NCBI RefSeq assembly: GCF_004342585.1 | Contig: NZ_SLZQ01000006.1 | Span: 62,001 to 126,000 of the forward strand | Direction of reading: 5' to 3' | Length of the DNA stretch: 64,000 bases | Source: Paucimonas lemoignei | Lineage (GTDB): Bacteria > Pseudomonadota > Gammaproteobacteria > Burkholderiales > Burkholderiaceae_D | Shown: piece by piece, positions 9,414 to 17,994 of the stretch | Layout of the letters: every line of letters starts with the position of its first letter | How positions within the stretch are numbered: the stretch's first letter is position 1 | The notes under the pieces: generated by a model | Told to the model about the DNA's origin: nothing | Databases searched by the model: none | The model's input: the letters and a program-made list of their open reading frames with translations, nothing else | Made by a program: the position numbers and the translations under genes

Positions 9414-10313
9414 GTGTTGAAAAAAATTGCAATCTTTGGCGTGGGCCTGATCGGCGGTTCTTTCGCGCTCGCCCTGAAACGCGCCGGCGCCGTGGGCCAG
9501 GTGGTCGGTGTAAGCCGGACTGCCGCAACGCTGGAACGTGCGAAAGAGCTTGGCATCATCGATGTGGCGTCCACCTCGGTCGCCGAAGCGCTGGAAGGCG
9601 CCGATCTGGTGCTGGTGGCCGCGCCGGTGGCGCAGACGGGGAAAATCCTTGCTTCCATCGCGCCGCATCTGCGTCCCGGCACGGTCGTGACCGATGCCGG
9701 CAGCACCAAGTGCGACGTGGTCGCGGCGGCCCGCGAAGCATTGGGCGAGAAAATCAGCCAGTTCGTGCCCGGCCATCCGATTGCCGGCGCCGAGTTGAGC
9801 GGGCCGGATGCCGCGCTGGCGGATCTTTACGTCGGTAAGAAAGTGGTGCTGACCGCCTTGCCGGAAAATACCGAAGCAGATATCGAGTGCGTGGCCGGCG
9901 CCTGGCGTCAGTGCGGCGCGCTGATCCATCGCCTGAGCGCCGAACAGCACGATAGCGTGTTCGCCGCAGTCAGTCATTTGCCGCACTTGCTTGCCTTCGG
10001 TTTGGTGGATGACATCGCGCGCAAACCGCATGCCGACCTGCTGTTCCAGTACGCCGCCAGCGGCTTTCGCGATTTCACGCGCATTGCCGGCTCGTCGCCG
10101 GAAATGTGGCGCGATATCAGCCTGGCCAACCAGACGGCGCTGCTGCGCGAACTGGATGACTACATGGCGCAGCTGGAGCGCATGCGCGCGATGCTGGCTG
10201 CCGGAGATGGCGCCGCGCTGGAAACGGTGTATGCCAATGCACAACGTGCGCGTCATGCCTGGAGCAAGACTATTGAAACGGCGGAAAAGCCGGCACCACG
10301 CGGTGGAAACTGA
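9414..10313 (+). CDS. tyrA: prephenate dehydrogenase
   Basis: A 299-residue NAD(P)-dependent dehydrogenase giving 4-hydroxyphenylpyruvate for tyrosine. The Rossmann motif GVGLIGGS is at residues ~8-15. The family signatures [10 protein letters not shown] and [13 protein letters not shown] (catalytic His region) follow. The start is GTG or the adjacent TTG; no ATG is available near the conserved N-terminus. There is no ACT domain. It sits between pheA and aroA in the same transcription unit, five bases before aroA. Confidence 0.95.
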   Translation: MLKKIAIFGVGLIGGSFALALKRAGAVGQVVGVSRTAATLERAKELGIIDVASTSVAEALEGADLVLVAAPVAQTGKILASIAPHLRPGTVVTDAGSTKCDVVAAAREALGEKISQFVPGHPIAGAELSGPDAALADLYVGKKVVLTALPENTEADIECVAGAWRQCGALIHRLSAEQHDSVFAAVSHLPHLLAFGLVDDIARKPHADLLFQYAASGFRDFTRIAGSSPEMWRDISLANQTALLRELDDYMAQLERMRAMLAAGDGAALETVYANAQRARHAWSKTIETAEKPAPRGGN

Positions 10314-10318
10314 TTGTC

Positions 10319-11644
10319 ATGAAACATTACCCTAATCATCTCGACCTCAATCCGGCCATGCATGCCAGCGGCAGCGTACGTCTGCCGGGCTCTAAAAGCA
10401 TTTCCAATCGCACCTTGCTGCTGGCGGCGCTGTGCCAAGGCAGCACACGCATCTGCGACCTGCTGGCATCCGATGATACCCACGTGATGCTCATGGCCTT
10501 GCAAAAGCTGGGCGTGAAATGGGAGCAGGAGGGCGAAAGCCGCAATTATCTGGTGCACGGCGCCAGCGGCGCGTTTCCAAATCATGAGGCCGATCTCTTC
10601 ATGGGCAATGCCGGCACGGCGATCCGTCCACTGACGGCAGCGCTGGCAGTCATGGGCGGCGACTACACGCTGCATGGCGTGCCGCGCATGCATGAGCGGC
10701 CAATCGGCGACCTTGTCGAAGCGCTGAATGCTGCCGGGACCCGGATCGAGTACACCGGCGAAGATGGCTATCCGCCGCTGCGCATCCGTCGCGGGCATAT
10801 CCATGCCGACCGCATGCGTGTGCGCGGCAATGTGTCGAGCCAGTTCCTGACGGCCTTGCTGATGGCTGCGCCGTTGATGGCACGAACTCACGCGGTGACG
10901 ATTGAAGTGGTCGGCGAACTGATCTCCAAGCCGTATATCGAAATTACCCTGAACCTGATGCGTCGTTTCGGCGTCGAGGTGCATCGCCAGGACTGGCAAT
11001 CTTTTACGATTAAGCCGGGGCAGCATTACACCAGTCCTGGAACGATTCATGTCGAAGGGGATGCGTCTTCCGCCTCTTACTTTCTGGCTGCCGGCGCGAT
11101 TGCCGGCGGGCCGGTGCGGGTGGAAGGTGTCGGCCGCGACAGTATTCAAGGCGATGTTCGCTTTGTCGAGGCGCTGGAACAGATGGGCGCATCGATTACC
11201 TTGGGTGACAACTGGATCGAGGCGCAAGGCGGCGCGACATTGCGTGCCATTGATGCCGATTTCAACCATATCCCGGACGCTGCCATGACGATCGCGGTGG
11301 CGGCACTGTTTGCCGACGGCACCAGCACCCTGCGCAACATCGGCAGCTGGCGCGTCAAGGAAACCGACCGCATTGCGGCCATGGCAACCGAATTGCGCAA
11401 ACTTGGCGCAACCGTGGAAGAGGGCGCGGATTACCTGCGCATCACGCCGCCGGCCCAGCTTCAGCCTGCCGCCATTGATACCTACGACGACCACCGCATG
11501 GCGATGTGCTTCTCATTGGCATCGCTGGATGGGGCAGCACGGCGCGGTGTGAAAGTCCGCATCAACGACCCGAAATGCGTCGCCAAGACTTTCCCTGAAT
11601 ATTTTGATGCCTTTGGCCGGATTGCCCAGCATCGCCCGCTTTAA
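10319..11644 (+). CDS. aroA: 3-phosphoshikimate 1-carboxyvinyltransferase (EPSP synthase)
   Basis: The sixth step of the shikimate pathway, joining shikimate-3-phosphate and phosphoenolpyruvate. The 441-residue product has the class I signatures [10 protein letters not shown] near the N-terminus, [10 protein letters not shown] (the phosphoenolpyruvate/glyphosate loop, with conserved Gly, Thr and Pro), [10 protein letters not shown], and the C-terminal [17 protein letters not shown]. This is the glyphosate-sensitive class pattern. It is embedded between tyrA and cmk, with a gap of 17 bases to cmk. Confidence 0.97.
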   Translation: MKHYPNHLDLNPAMHASGSVRLPGSKSISNRTLLLAALCQGSTRICDLLASDDTHVMLMALQKLGVKWEQEGESRNYLVHGASGAFPNHEADLFMGNAGTAIRPLTAALAVMGGDYTLHGVPRMHERPIGDLVEALNAAGTRIEYTGEDGYPPLRIRRGHIHADRMRVRGNVSSQFLTALLMAAPLMARTHAVTIEVVGELISKPYIEITLNLMRRFGVEVHRQDWQSFTIKPGQHYTSPGTIHVEGDASSASYFLAAGAIAGGPVRVEGVGRDSIQGDVRFVEALEQMGASITLGDNWIEAQGGATLRAIDADFNHIPDAAMTIAVAALFADGTSTLRNIGSWRVKETDRIAAMATELRKLGATVEEGADYLRITPPAQLQPAAIDTYDDHRMAMCFSLASLDGAARRGVKVRINDPKCVAKTFPEYFDAFGRIAQHRPL

Positions 11645-11661
11645 CCCTTGCTTGTTGCGCC

Positions 11662-12342
11662 ATGACGACTTCTCATATTCCTGTTATCACCATCGATGGC
11701 CCGACCGCATCCGGCAAGGGAACGGTATCCCATCTCGTTGCCGAGAAACTGGGCTTTCATTATCTCGACTCCGGCGCGTTGTACCGCTTGACGGCCTTGT
11801 CGGCGCTGCGCAAAGGCACGGATTTGCATGATGAGCATGCCCTTGCCAAACTGGCGCGCGACTTGCCGGTATCTTTCAAAGGCGAGCACATATTCCTGGG
11901 CGCGGATGATGTTTCGGCCGCCATCCGTGCCGAAGAAGTTGGCAATAGCGCATCGAAAATCGCTGCTTTGCCGGCTGTGCGACAAGCCTTGTATGGCTTG
12001 CAACTCGATTTCCGCAAGGCGCCTGGCCTGGTGGCGGATGGACGCGATATGGGGACGGTAATTTTCCCCAATGCTCCGCTAAAGGTGTTCCTAACAGCAA
12101 GTGTTGAGGCGCGTGCGGATCGGCGGTATAAGCAATTGATTGGCAAGGGTTTTTCTGCTAATATGGACGACCTTCTGAAGGATTTGAGAGAGCGCGATGA
12201 GCGCGACGCGAATCGCAAGATCGCGCCCTTGAAACCCGCTGAAGGGGCATATGTTCTGGATACCTCGAATATGACCGTTGATGAGGCGGTAGCACAGGTG
12301 CTTGGATGGTATGCAGCGTTGAAGAAACAGCACGTGGTCTGA
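11662..12342 (+). CDS. cmk: cytidylate kinase
   Basis: Phosphorylates CMP and dCMP with ATP. The 226-residue protein has the P-loop GPTASGKG (about residues 13-20), the substrate-binding LDSGALYR and the [11 protein letters not shown] motif typical of bacterial Cmk. The aroA-cmk-rpsA order is widespread in proteobacteria. A 115-base leader separates it from rpsA. Confidence 0.96.
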   Translation: MTTSHIPVITIDGPTASGKGTVSHLVAEKLGFHYLDSGALYRLTALSALRKGTDLHDEHALAKLARDLPVSFKGEHIFLGADDVSAAIRAEEVGNSASKIAALPAVRQALYGLQLDFRKAPGLVADGRDMGTVIFPNAPLKVFLTASVEARADRRYKQLIGKGFSANMDDLLKDLRERDERDANRKIAPLKPAEGAYVLDTSNMTVDEAVAQVLGWYAALKKQHVV

Positions 12343-12457
12343 AGAGAGCGCTGCTGTAGTAGTGGTGCCCGTGCAGGCGCAAGGCTTGTTCGGGAGTTGA
12401 TTAACTTTTCCCGGTGTTCGTTGCATGTGTGACGGAATCGGCTAACCCTTAATTTTT

Positions 12458-14170
12458 ATGTCTACTGTTGCTACCTCCCCAGAAACTTTCGGCGCTGACA
12501 GCTTTGCGGCCCTGTTTGAAGAGTCGTTGTCGCGCCAGGATATGCGTTCCGGCGAAGTCATCTCCGCCGAAGTCGTGCGTATCGACCACAATTTCGTGAT
12601 CGTCAACGCCGGCCTGAAGTCCGAAGCTTTCATCCCGCTCGAAGAATTCAAGAACGACGCTGGCGAACTCGAAGTCAACGTCGGTGATTATGTTTCCGTC
12701 GCCATCGAATCCTTGGAAAATGGTTTCGGCGACACCATCCTCTCGCGCGATAAGGCCAAGCGCCTGGCATCGTGGCTCTCGCTGGAAAAAGCGATGGAGT
12801 CCGGCGAGATCGTTACCGGTACCGTCAACGGCAAGGTCAAGGGCGGCCTGACCGTTCTGACCAACGGCATCCGCGCCTTCCTGCCGGGTTCGCTGGTCGA
12901 CACCCGTCCGGTCAAGGACACCACCCCGTACGAAGGCAAGACCCTGGAATTCAAGGTCATCAAGCTGGACCGCAAGCGCAACAACGTCGTGCTGTCGCGC
13001 CGTGCCGTGATCGAAGCCTCGATGGGCGAAGAGCGCGCCAAGCTGCTGGAAACCCTGAAAGAGGGCACCATCGTCAACGGTATCGTCAAGAACATCACCG
13101 ACTACGGTGCGTTCGTTGACCTGGGCGGCATCGACGGCCTGCTGCACATCACCGACCTGGCATGGCGCCGCGTGCGTCATCCGTCGGAAGTGCTGACGGT
13201 TGGCCAGGAAATCACCGCCAAGGTTCTGAAGTTCGATCAAGAGAAGAACCGCGTTTCCCTGGGCGTCAAGCAACTGGGCGACGATCCTTGGACCGGTCTG
13301 TCGCGTCGCTATCCGCAAGGCACCCGCCTGTTCGGCAAGGTCACCAACCTGACCGACTACGGTGCGTTCGTGGAAGTCGAGCAAGGCATCGAAGGCCTGG
13401 TGCACGTCTCCGAAATGGACTGGACCAACAAGAACGTGGCGCCGAACAAGGTTGTCCAACTGGGCGACGAAGTCGAAGTCATGGTCCTGGAAATCGACGA
13501 AGAGCGTCGCCGTATCTCCCTGGGCATGAAGCAGTGCAAGCCGAATCCTTGGGACGATTTCGCCATGAACCACAAGAAGGGCGACAAGGTGAAGGGCGCG
13601 ATCAAGTCGATCACCGACTTCGGCGTGTTCATCGGCCTGGCTGGCAACATCGACGGCCTGGTGCACCTGTCCGACCTGTCCTGGACCGAAGCCGGCGAGG
13701 AAGCTGTGCGCAAGTTCAAGAAGGGCGACGAGCTGGAAGCCGTCGTTCTGGCAATCGATGTCGAGCGCGAGCGCGTTTCCCTGGGCGTCAAGCAGCTGGA
13801 AGGCGACCCGTTCAACAACTATACTGCGTTGAACGACAAGGGCGCGATCGTTTCGGGTACCGTCAAATCGGTTGAGCCGAAAGGCGCCGTGATCGCACTG
13901 ACCGATGAAGTCGAAGGCTATCTGCGTGCTTCCGAAATCTCCCGCGACCGCGTGGAAGATGCCGGTACGCACCTGAAAGTGGGCGACAAGGTCGAAGCGC
14001 TGGTCATCAACATCGACCGCAAGGCTCGCAGCATCCAGCTGTCGATCAAGGCCAAGGACAACGCCGAAACTCAGGAAGCCATGCAAAAGATGGCCGCTGA
14101 TTCGAACGCAGCCTCCGGCACGACCAGCCTGGGCGCCCTGTTGAAGGCCAAGCTCGACAACAAGCAATAA
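12458..14170 (+). CDS. rpsA: 30S ribosomal protein S1
   Basis: The 570-residue S1 protein binds mRNA on the small subunit and helps initiate translation on messages with weak Shine-Dalgarno sites. Six S1/OB-fold repeats are recognisable, with the repeated signatures [34 protein letters not shown] and [18 protein letters not shown]. The ATG is preceded by CCTTAATTTTT with no purine-rich ribosome-binding site, as in E. coli rpsA, where S1 represses its own translation. ihfB follows after 24 bases. Confidence 0.97.
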   Translation: MSTVATSPETFGADSFAALFEESLSRQDMRSGEVISAEVVRIDHNFVIVNAGLKSEAFIPLEEFKNDAGELEVNVGDYVSVAIESLENGFGDTILSRDKAKRLASWLSLEKAMESGEIVTGTVNGKVKGGLTVLTNGIRAFLPGSLVDTRPVKDTTPYEGKTLEFKVIKLDRKRNNVVLSRRAVIEASMGEERAKLLETLKEGTIVNGIVKNITDYGAFVDLGGIDGLLHITDLAWRRVRHPSEVLTVGQEITAKVLKFDQEKNRVSLGVKQLGDDPWTGLSRRYPQGTRLFGKVTNLTDYGAFVEVEQGIEGLVHVSEMDWTNKNVAPNKVVQLGDEVEVMVLEIDEERRRISLGMKQCKPNPWDDFAMNHKKGDKVKGAIKSITDFGVFIGLAGNIDGLVHLSDLSWTEAGEEAVRKFKKGDELEAVVLAIDVERERVSLGVKQLEGDPFNNYTALNDKGAIVSGTVKSVEPKGAVIALTDEVEGYLRASEISRDRVEDAGTHLKVGDKVEALVINIDRKARSIQLSIKAKDNAETQEAMQKMAADSNAASGTTSLGALLKAKLDNKQ

Positions 14171-14194
14171 GCGAGCAGTAAAGGCGACTGAACG

Positions 14195-14500
14195 ATGACC
14201 AAGTCAGAGCTGATTGCCCGCCTGGCCGAGCGTTATCCGCAACTGGTAGCAAAGGATGCGGATTTCACGGTCAAGACCATCTTGGATGCGATGACCGACG
14301 CGCTTGCGGCTGGCCAGCGCATCGAGATTCGCGGGTTCGGCAGCTTTGCCTTGAACAGCAGGCCGCCGCGCATCGGCCGCAATCCCAAGTCCGGCGACAA
14401 GGTGATGGTGCCCGAAAAACGGGTGCCGCACTTCAAGCCGGGCAAGGAATTGCGTGAACGCGTCGATGCGATGGTCGGTCAGCCGATCAAGGATGACTAA
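14195..14500 (+). CDS. ihfB: integration host factor subunit beta
   Basis: A 101-residue DNA-bending protein that pairs with IHF alpha. The family core is present: [10 protein letters not shown] at the start, IEIRGFGSF, and the DNA-intercalating arm [12 protein letters not shown]. Position directly after rpsA is the standard one for this gene. A terminator follows 20 bases after the stop. Confidence 0.96.
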   Translation: MTKSELIARLAERYPQLVAKDADFTVKTILDAMTDALAAGQRIEIRGFGSFALNSRPPRIGRNPKSGDKVMVPEKRVPHFKPGKELRERVDAMVGQPIKDD

Positions 14501-14520
14501 AGTCCCAACTCGCAAGCGGA

Positions 14521-14550
14521 AAACGGCATCTTCGGATGCCGTTTTTTTTG
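14521..14550 (+). terminator. terminator after ihfB
   Basis: AAACGGCATC-TTCG-GATGCCGTTT forms a perfect stem with a UUCG tetraloop followed by eight T residues. It ends the gyrA-ihfB run. Confidence 0.95.
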
Positions 14551-14628
14551 CCTTGTTTCGCGTACAATTTCAGCTGTCTTTGAACGCAGAGCTTCTCGCA
14601 AGCGCATGCAGCATGAAAGGATTTCATC

Positions 14629-14946
14629 ATGAAGCTGGTTTCCAAAATAATCTGGGTCATATTGTTTGTCATTGTCTTCGCCGTCGCGCTGAAGAACATG
14701 GACAGGGAAGCCAGTCTGGTGCTTTTCTCGGGCTATGAAGTCCATGGGCCATTGCCGCTGCTGCTGATGGGTTTTACCATGGGTGGTTTCGTGCTGGGCG
14801 TGCTGGCGATGACTCCGACATTCTTCCGTCAGCGCCGCAATCTGGCCAAGCAGGACAAGACCATCAGGAAAATGCAAAAGGAAAGCGAGATGCAGCATCT
14901 GGCAACCTTGCAGCCGCCATCGCCTGATTCCATTGTCGGCGCCTGA
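14629..14946 (+). CDS. lapA: LapA-domain inner membrane protein
   Basis: A 105-residue protein with two predicted membrane segments (about residues 5-22 and 43-65) and a basic, coiled-coil-like cytoplasmic tail. This is the layout of LapA (DUF1049), which acts with LapB in controlling lipopolysaccharide synthesis. The ATG has AAAGGA eight bases upstream. It is followed by lapB after 52 bases, the same pairing as in E. coli yciS-yciM. Confidence 0.88.
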   Translation: MKLVSKIIWVILFVIVFAVALKNMDREASLVLFSGYEVHGPLPLLLMGFTMGGFVLGVLAMTPTFFRQRRNLAKQDKTIRKMQKESEMQHLATLQPPSPDSIVGA

Positions 14947-14998
14947 GCGCTGCGCCCAAGTCCCGGTCCTTATTACGCCATAACAAAATCAAACATAC

Positions 14999-16174
14999 AT
15001 GGAATTCCAAATCTGGTGGCTGCTGAGCATGCCGATATTTTTCGGGCTGGGATGGATTGCCGCGCGGGTCGATATCCGCCAATTGGTGTCGGAATCGCGC
15101 AGCCTGCCCAAGGCTTATTTCAAAGGCCTGAATTTCCTGCTCAACGATCAGCCCGACAAGGCCATCGATGCCTTCATCGAGATCGTCAAGCTGGATCCGG
15201 AAACCGCCGAGCTGCATTTTGCGCTGGGCAACCTGTTCCGCCGCCGCGGCGAAACCGAGCGTGCCATCCGCGTGCATCAAAATCTGTTGTCGCGACCTGA
15301 TTTGCCGCGAGATCTGCAGGCGCAGGCGCAATACGAGCTCGGCCAGGATTACCTGAAGGCCGGCTTGCTCGACCGGGCCGAGGAAACCTTCAAGAGCCTG
15401 ACCGATACGCAATATGGCGCCCAGGCGCGCCGCGCGGTGCTGGAGATTTATCAGCGCGAAAAGGAATGGCGCCGCGCCATCGAAGCCGCGCGCGACTTGC
15501 AGAATTCCGGCGCAGGCTCGCGCCAGACCGAAATCGCGCAATTCTATTGCGAGCTGGCGCAGGATGAGCTGGTGCATACCCATGCCGATGCGGCCCTGGC
15601 CTTGCTCGAACAGGCGCTGGCGACCGATCGCGGCAGCGTGCGTGCCGCCATGCTGACAGGCGATGCATACAAAGCTAAAGGCGATATCGAATCAGCCTTG
15701 ATGGCCTGGCGCCGCGTCGAGCAGCAGAGCGTGCCCCACGTGGCGCTGGTGGCGCAGCGGCTGATGGATGGCTACCGCCAGGTCGGCCGCCCGCAGGAAG
15801 GCTTGAATCTGCTGAAGTCCTATCTGGCCCAGGCGCCGTCGATCGATCTGCTGGAAGTGGCGTTCAAGGCGGTGCTCGAACAGGAAGGCGAGGCCGCCGC
15901 CAACCAGTTGATCAGCGATGAATTGCGCCGTACGCCTACCTTGCTCGGGCTGGATAAATTGCTCGAGTCCCGTCTCATTGAGGTGGCGCCGGAAGCGCGC
16001 GGCGAGCTTACCCTAGTGAAAAATCTCGTGCATAACTACGCGCAAAAGCTGGCACGTTACCAATGCACGCATTGCGGTTTCAAGGCGCGTCAGTTCTATT
16101 GGCAATGTCCGGGATGCAGCCTGTGGGAAACCTATCCTCCGCGGCGCACGGAAGAGTTAAGCGTCATGAACTGA
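14999..16174 (+). CDS. lapB: lipopolysaccharide assembly protein B (TPR protein with rubredoxin-like end)
   Basis: A 391-residue protein with an N-terminal membrane anchor (WWLLSMPIFFGLGWIAA), about nine TPR-type helical repeats and a C-terminal zinc-ribbon/rubredoxin-type metal site (CTHCGF ... CPGCSLW). This architecture is specific to LapB (YciM), which presents LpxC to FtsH and balances LPS with phospholipid synthesis. E. coli LapB has 389 residues. It follows lapA, as expected. Confidence 0.95.
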   Translation: MEFQIWWLLSMPIFFGLGWIAARVDIRQLVSESRSLPKAYFKGLNFLLNDQPDKAIDAFIEIVKLDPETAELHFALGNLFRRRGETERAIRVHQNLLSRPDLPRDLQAQAQYELGQDYLKAGLLDRAEETFKSLTDTQYGAQARRAVLEIYQREKEWRRAIEAARDLQNSGAGSRQTEIAQFYCELAQDELVHTHADAALALLEQALATDRGSVRAAMLTGDAYKAKGDIESALMAWRRVEQQSVPHVALVAQRLMDGYRQVGRPQEGLNLLKSYLAQAPSIDLLEVAFKAVLEQEGEAAANQLISDELRRTPTLLGLDKLLESRLIEVAPEARGELTLVKNLVHNYAQKLARYQCTHCGFKARQFYWQCPGCSLWETYPPRRTEELSVMN

Positions 16175-16387
16175 ACATGCTGGCAAATGGCTGGCAATAT
16201 TCCGACTCTTCTTTTTTGTCACAAGCCTCTTTCTTTCGCCTTGGCAATCTATGTTAACCGCGATCAAAACAATGTAAAAAATACAATTTTACTTCAGTGG
16301 TTGTTAATAAAATATTAATTGAGGCGGATCGAATTATTCCGTTCTCTGATGCCCATCTTTATTAACTACTGATCTGGAGTAATGTAA

Positions 16388-16768
16388 ATGTTTAAGAAAC
16401 TCGTGCTGTTGCTTGGTCTAGGGATTGCCAGCCTGTGCTTTGCTTTGACCCCGGTGGATGTCAACAAAGCTGATCAAGCTGCCCTGGATGGCGTCAAGGG
16501 AATCGGACCGGCAACCTCCAAGGCTATCCTTGATGAACGCAAGCGTACCGGTCCATTCAAGGACTGGAATGATTTCTCCGCGCGTGTAAAAGGCATCGGC
16601 GACAAGCGTGCAGCGAATCTGTCCAAGGCCGGCTTGACTGTGAATGGCCAGGCAAAGGCCAATGCCGGCGTCCCTGCAACGGCAGGCGGCAAGAATGATG
16701 CAAAAGTGGCGCAAGCCGAAGCCAAGGCTTCAGACAGCAAGCATGCCCATCCATCGGTTAAAAAGTAA
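16388..16768 (+). CDS. ComEA-like helix-hairpin-helix DNA-binding protein
   Basis: A 126-residue exported protein. Residues 1-19 are a signal peptide or anchor. Residues 22-85 form a ComEA-type (HhH)2 unit: VDVNKADQAAL, GVKGIGPATSKAIL and VKGIGDKRAANL. The remaining ~40 residues are low-complexity Ala/Lys/Gly. ComEA family proteins bind incoming DNA in the periplasm during natural transformation. No other competence genes are nearby, so the role is inferred from family. A terminator follows. Confidence 0.88.
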   Translation: MFKKLVLLLGLGIASLCFALTPVDVNKADQAALDGVKGIGPATSKAILDERKRTGPFKDWNDFSARVKGIGDKRAANLSKAGLTVNGQAKANAGVPATAGGKNDAKVAQAEAKASDSKHAHPSVKK

Positions 16769-16816
16769 ACCACCGACGTTGTTGCGGCCGGAGCGCTTGT
16801 CCGGCATGACTGCAAA

Positions 16817-16857
16817 AATGCCCTTGAACATGAGTGTCTCAAGGGCATTTTTTTATC
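16817..16857 (+). terminator. terminator after the comEA-like gene
   Basis: AATGCCCTTGA and TCAAGGGCATT form a stem around a ~12-base loop, followed by seven T residues. Confidence 0.9.
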
Positions 16858-16944
16858 AGCTTGTCGGCATGGGTTTTGCACCAATACCTGACCCATTCTT
16901 GTCCGGTGCGTGCCAATTCAACTTTGCGGAGGACTGCAGCCGCC

Positions 16945-17991
16945 ATGAGAATCGCCCAGGTTTCTCCCGTATTCGAACGCGTGCCTCCCAAGGCATATGG
17001 CGGTACCGAGCGGGTTATTTCTTACCTCACTGAAGAGCTGGTCAAGCAAGGCCATGAAGTTACCTTGTTTGCATCCGGCGACTCGATTACCGCAGCCCGC
17101 TTGATACCAGGCATTCCGAAAAGTGATCGCCTTGATCCACAAAAGCAGGAATGGATGATTTATCTCACTGTGATGCTCGATCGCTTGCGTGAAATGGCGC
17201 GAGAATTTGACATCATCCATTTCCATACGGATTATCTGCATCTTCCTTTGGCACAGGCCATGGCGGTGCCGCATGTTACTACCTTACATGGACGGCTCGA
17301 TTTGCCGGAACTGGTGGCGCTATATCGCCATTTCAATGATGCGCCGCTGGTCTCGATTTCCAAGAGTCAACGTACGCCATTGCCGTGGGCGAACTGGCGC
17401 GGGACTGTCTATCATGGCTTGCCAAACGACCTATATGCATTCCATGCAAAGCCGGGTGAATATTTTGCATTCGTTGGAAGAATTTCTCCGGAAAAAAGAG
17501 TCGATCGCGCCATTGATATCGCGATCAAATCCGGCGTGCCCTTAAAAATTGCAGCAAAGATCGATCGCGCCGATCAAGCCTATTTCAAGGAATCCATCGA
17601 GAAGTTTTTCAAGCATCCATTGATTGAATATGTCGGTGAAATCGGCGAATCAGAAAAGCGACAGTTGCTGGGTGGTGCGCGCGCCTTGTTGTTTCCTATT
17701 GACTGGCCCGAACCATTCGGATTGGTCTTGATCGAATCTTTCGCGTGCGGCACTCCTGTCATTGCATACCGTCATGGATCGGTGCCAGAGATCATGGAAG
17801 ACGGCGTCACCGGATTCATGGTCAACAATCAGGAGGAGGCCTTGCAGGCGGCACAAAAGATCGAAGATATCGATCGCGTGCGCTGCCGACAACTGTTCGA
17901 GGACCGCTTTGCGGTACGTCACATGGCGGAAAACTATCTGCAGGTGTACCGCGAGATTTGTGAAGGCGGCGACAAGATAAAGCTGGAGTAA
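16945..17991 (+). CDS. GT4-family glycosyltransferase
   Basis: A 348-residue GT-B fold glycosyltransferase. The N-terminus MRIAQVSPVFERVPP carries the family glycine-rich loop (AYGGTERV), FVGRISPEKRVD marks the hinge, and EPFGLVLIESFACGTPV is the nucleotide-sugar binding EX7E motif. The start was taken at MRIAQV because GGAGG lies about 12 bases upstream; a longer frame runs back into the preceding terminator. The acceptor is unknown. The gene stops three bases before a glycogen-debranching-like gene, so the two products probably act on the same glycan or glucoside. Confidence 0.88.
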   Translation: MRIAQVSPVFERVPPKAYGGTERVISYLTEELVKQGHEVTLFASGDSITAARLIPGIPKSDRLDPQKQEWMIYLTVMLDRLREMAREFDIIHFHTDYLHLPLAQAMAVPHVTTLHGRLDLPELVALYRHFNDAPLVSISKSQRTPLPWANWRGTVYHGLPNDLYAFHAKPGEYFAFVGRISPEKRVDRAIDIAIKSGVPLKIAAKIDRADQAYFKESIEKFFKHPLIEYVGEIGESEKRQLLGGARALLFPIDWPEPFGLVLIESFACGTPVIAYRHGSVPEIMEDGVTGFMVNNQEEALQAAQKIEDIDRVRCRQLFEDRFAVRHMAENYLQVYREICEGGDKIKLE

Positions 17992-17994
17992 GTC

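Noticed and set aside
12449..14167. Long antisense frame opposite rpsA, and similar ones opposite gyrA, pheA, gdhA, the Mrp genes, groL and the MmgE/PrpD gene
   Set aside because: High third-position GC in the real genes leaves the antisense frame open. None has a ribosome-binding site or recognisable domain.
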